Shown one piece after another: positions 63,115-64,000 of a DNA stretch of 64,000 bases (position 1 is the first letter of the stretch; every line of letters starts with the position of its first letter). The notes beneath the pieces are model-generated. The model was not told the DNA's origin and did no database searches. It worked only from the letters and a program-made list of their open reading frames with translations. The stretch is from Nomia melanderi. Taxonomy: Eukaryota > Arthropoda > Insecta > Hymenoptera > Halictidae. A program made the position numbers and the translations under genes. The DNA is taken from positions 5,642,001 through 5,706,000 of the forward strand of contig NW_027475133.1 in the NCBI RefSeq assembly GCF_051020985.1. Reading direction: 5' to 3'.

Positions 63115-64000
63115 CTATTAGAGATAGCGCAATAAACCAAAGTGAATTATTTGCAGGAGGCCCTGGCGCATGAATCTGTGCAGCGGGAACGACCTCGGAC
63201 CACCACGGGCCGAGAAAACCACAATCTCATGGGGCCGGACACTCAGGGTCAGGGTAAAATCCAATATATATCTGGCGATATCTCGGGTGCTATTACAGGT
63301 AGCGCAATAAATCAAAGTGCATTGTCTGTAGGAGGCCCTGGCGCAAGAATCTGTGCAGCGGGAACGACCTCGGAACACCAGGGACCGAGAAAACCCCCGT
63401 CTCATGGGGCCGGACACTCAGGGTCAGGGGAAAATCCAATATAGATCTGGTGATATCTCGGGTGCTATTACAGATAGCGCAATAAACCAAAGTGAATTAT
63501 CTGCAGGAGTCCCTGGCGCATGAATCTGTGCAACGGGAACGACCTCGGACCACCAGGGGCCGAGAAAACGACCGTCTCATGGGGCCGGACGCTCAGGGTC
63601 AGTGAAAAATCCAATATATATCTGGTGATATCTCGGGTGCTATTACAGGTAGCGCAATAAACCAAAGTGAATTATCTGCAGGAGGCCCTGGCGCATGAAT
63701 CTGTGCAACGGGAACGACCTCGGACCACCAGGGGCCGCGAAAACCACAGTCTCATGGGGCCGGACACTCAGGGTCAGGGGAAAATCCAATATAGATCTGG
63801 TGATATCTGGGGTGCTATTACAGATAGCGCAATAAATCAAAGTGCATTACCTGTAGGAGGCCCTGGCGCATGAATCTGTGCAGCGGCAACGACCTCGGAC
63901 CAAAAGGGGCCGAGAAAACCACAGTCTCATGGGGCCGGACACTCAGGGTCAGGGGAAAATCCAATATATATCTGGTGATATCTCGGGTGCTATTAGAGAT
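63115..64000 (+). repeat. 31-monomer-offset repeat, second copy, cut by window end
   Basis: Still matching 57690-58575 at the last base, so the repeat continues outside the window and its full length is unknown. The gccgcgaaaacc and gaccaaaaggggcc units also appear near 61460 and 61626. Confidence 0.8.

Larger units (their letters stand above)
1..64000 (+). repeat. 175-bp tandem satellite array filling the window
   Basis: The sequence is a head-to-tail array of a 175-bp monomer from the first to the last base, with no inversion and no unique or foreign insert seen. Monomer starts (ggaacgacct) occur at 1, 176 and so on, still in phase at 4201 and 6476. The same start falls at 63711, so 364 monomers add only 10 net bases. 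My hand consensus has 92 G+C of 175 (52.6%) and eight CpG. Units differ mostly by substitutions. Tandem satellites of 150-180 bp with higher-order repeats are typical of eukaryotic centromeres, for example human alpha satellite (171 bp) and Arabidopsis (about 178 bp). Assignment to a centromere is inference: pericentromeric or other heterochromatin is also possible. I do not recognise the family. Confidence 0.97.
53301..64000 (+). repeat. Region 7: near-consensus monomers with 5- to 31-monomer repeats
   Basis: About 61 monomers close to the overall consensus and similar in type to region 1; no FES monomer seen. Repeats found are: 1750 bp (about 53380-53700 with 55130-55450, both with ctgtctaacgggaac), 875 bp (about 55157-55400 with 56032-56275, both with gccgagagaacc), 2275 bp (about 56900-57400 with 59175-59675), 2450 bp (about 57400-57950 with 59850-60400), 3150 bp (about 58210-58640 with 61360-61790) and 5425 bp (57690-58575 with 63115-64000). 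Copies differ by several substitutions. The array continues past the window end. Confidence 0.82.

Noticed and set aside
1..64000. Hundreds of short open reading frames on both strands (about 65, 86 or 99 codons on minus; 68, 91 or 103 on plus).
   Set aside because: They recur every 175 bp with the monomer, overlap on both strands, and end at stops built into each unit. Because 175 is not a multiple of 3, the reading frame shifts at each monomer, so no frame can stay open. No domain, codon bias or start signal supports coding.
1..64000. CRISPR array, because of regular direct repeats.
   Set aside because: There are no unique spacers: the full 175-bp period is repeat, units vary by substitution, and no cas-like gene is present.
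1..64000. Fragment of an rDNA spacer or a protein with tandem repeats.
   Set aside because: No rRNA-like sequence, promoter or unique flank occurs in 64 kb, and all frames are blocked, so a plain satellite explains everything seen.

Overview
The whole 64 kb window is one uninterrupted tandem satellite array. I find no gene, RNA gene, transposon, CRISPR array or unique sequence in it. The repeat unit is 175 bp with about 53% G+C by my hand consensus. All monomers lie head to tail in the same orientation, about 365 copies in all. From position 1 the monomer start recurs at 63711, which is 364 units of 175 bp plus only 10 extra bases. This points to a eukaryotic nuclear genome and most likely to centromeric or other constitutive heterochromatin, because the unit is close to nucleosome length and shows layered higher-order repeats (HORs). 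I do not recognise the satellite family and cannot name the species.

Layout. (1) 1-3782: mixed monomers without an obvious long HOR. (2) 3783-15381: three diverged copies of a long HOR, one partial (3783-5744) and two nearly complete (5745-10305 and 10471-15381). The last two are almost identical except that the second has two more monomers. (3) 15382-26289: a region rich in a divergent monomer class, called FES here after its patch around the motif attcggaatccg. It is organised in cycles of 4 to 14 monomers, each opened by an anchor monomer with gcactaaatc and cccggg. (4) 26290-34039: a 24-monomer unit present twice at an offset of 4199 bp. (5) 34040-46581: a nested block in which a 9-monomer, 1575 bp HOR occurs three times and then twice, inside a larger duplicated superblock. 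This is the most homogeneous part of the window. (6) 46582-53300: looser 2-, 11- and 23-monomer repetitions. (7) 53301-64000: ordinary monomers with repetitions at 5, 10, 13, 14, 18 and 31 monomers. The last similarity runs off the window end.

Nothing here works as a gene set. The many short open frames on both strands recur every 175 bp and are by-products of the repeat. The interest lies in the architecture: which monomers are shared between blocks, a conserved core around monomer positions 71-110, a mosaic divergent patch with reciprocal hybrids, coupled dimorphic sites, and nested amplification that is youngest near 36-46 kb. All coordinates of repeat blocks come from reading the sequence by eye. 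Block ends are where identity between copies first breaks, so true junctions may lie some tens of bases away.
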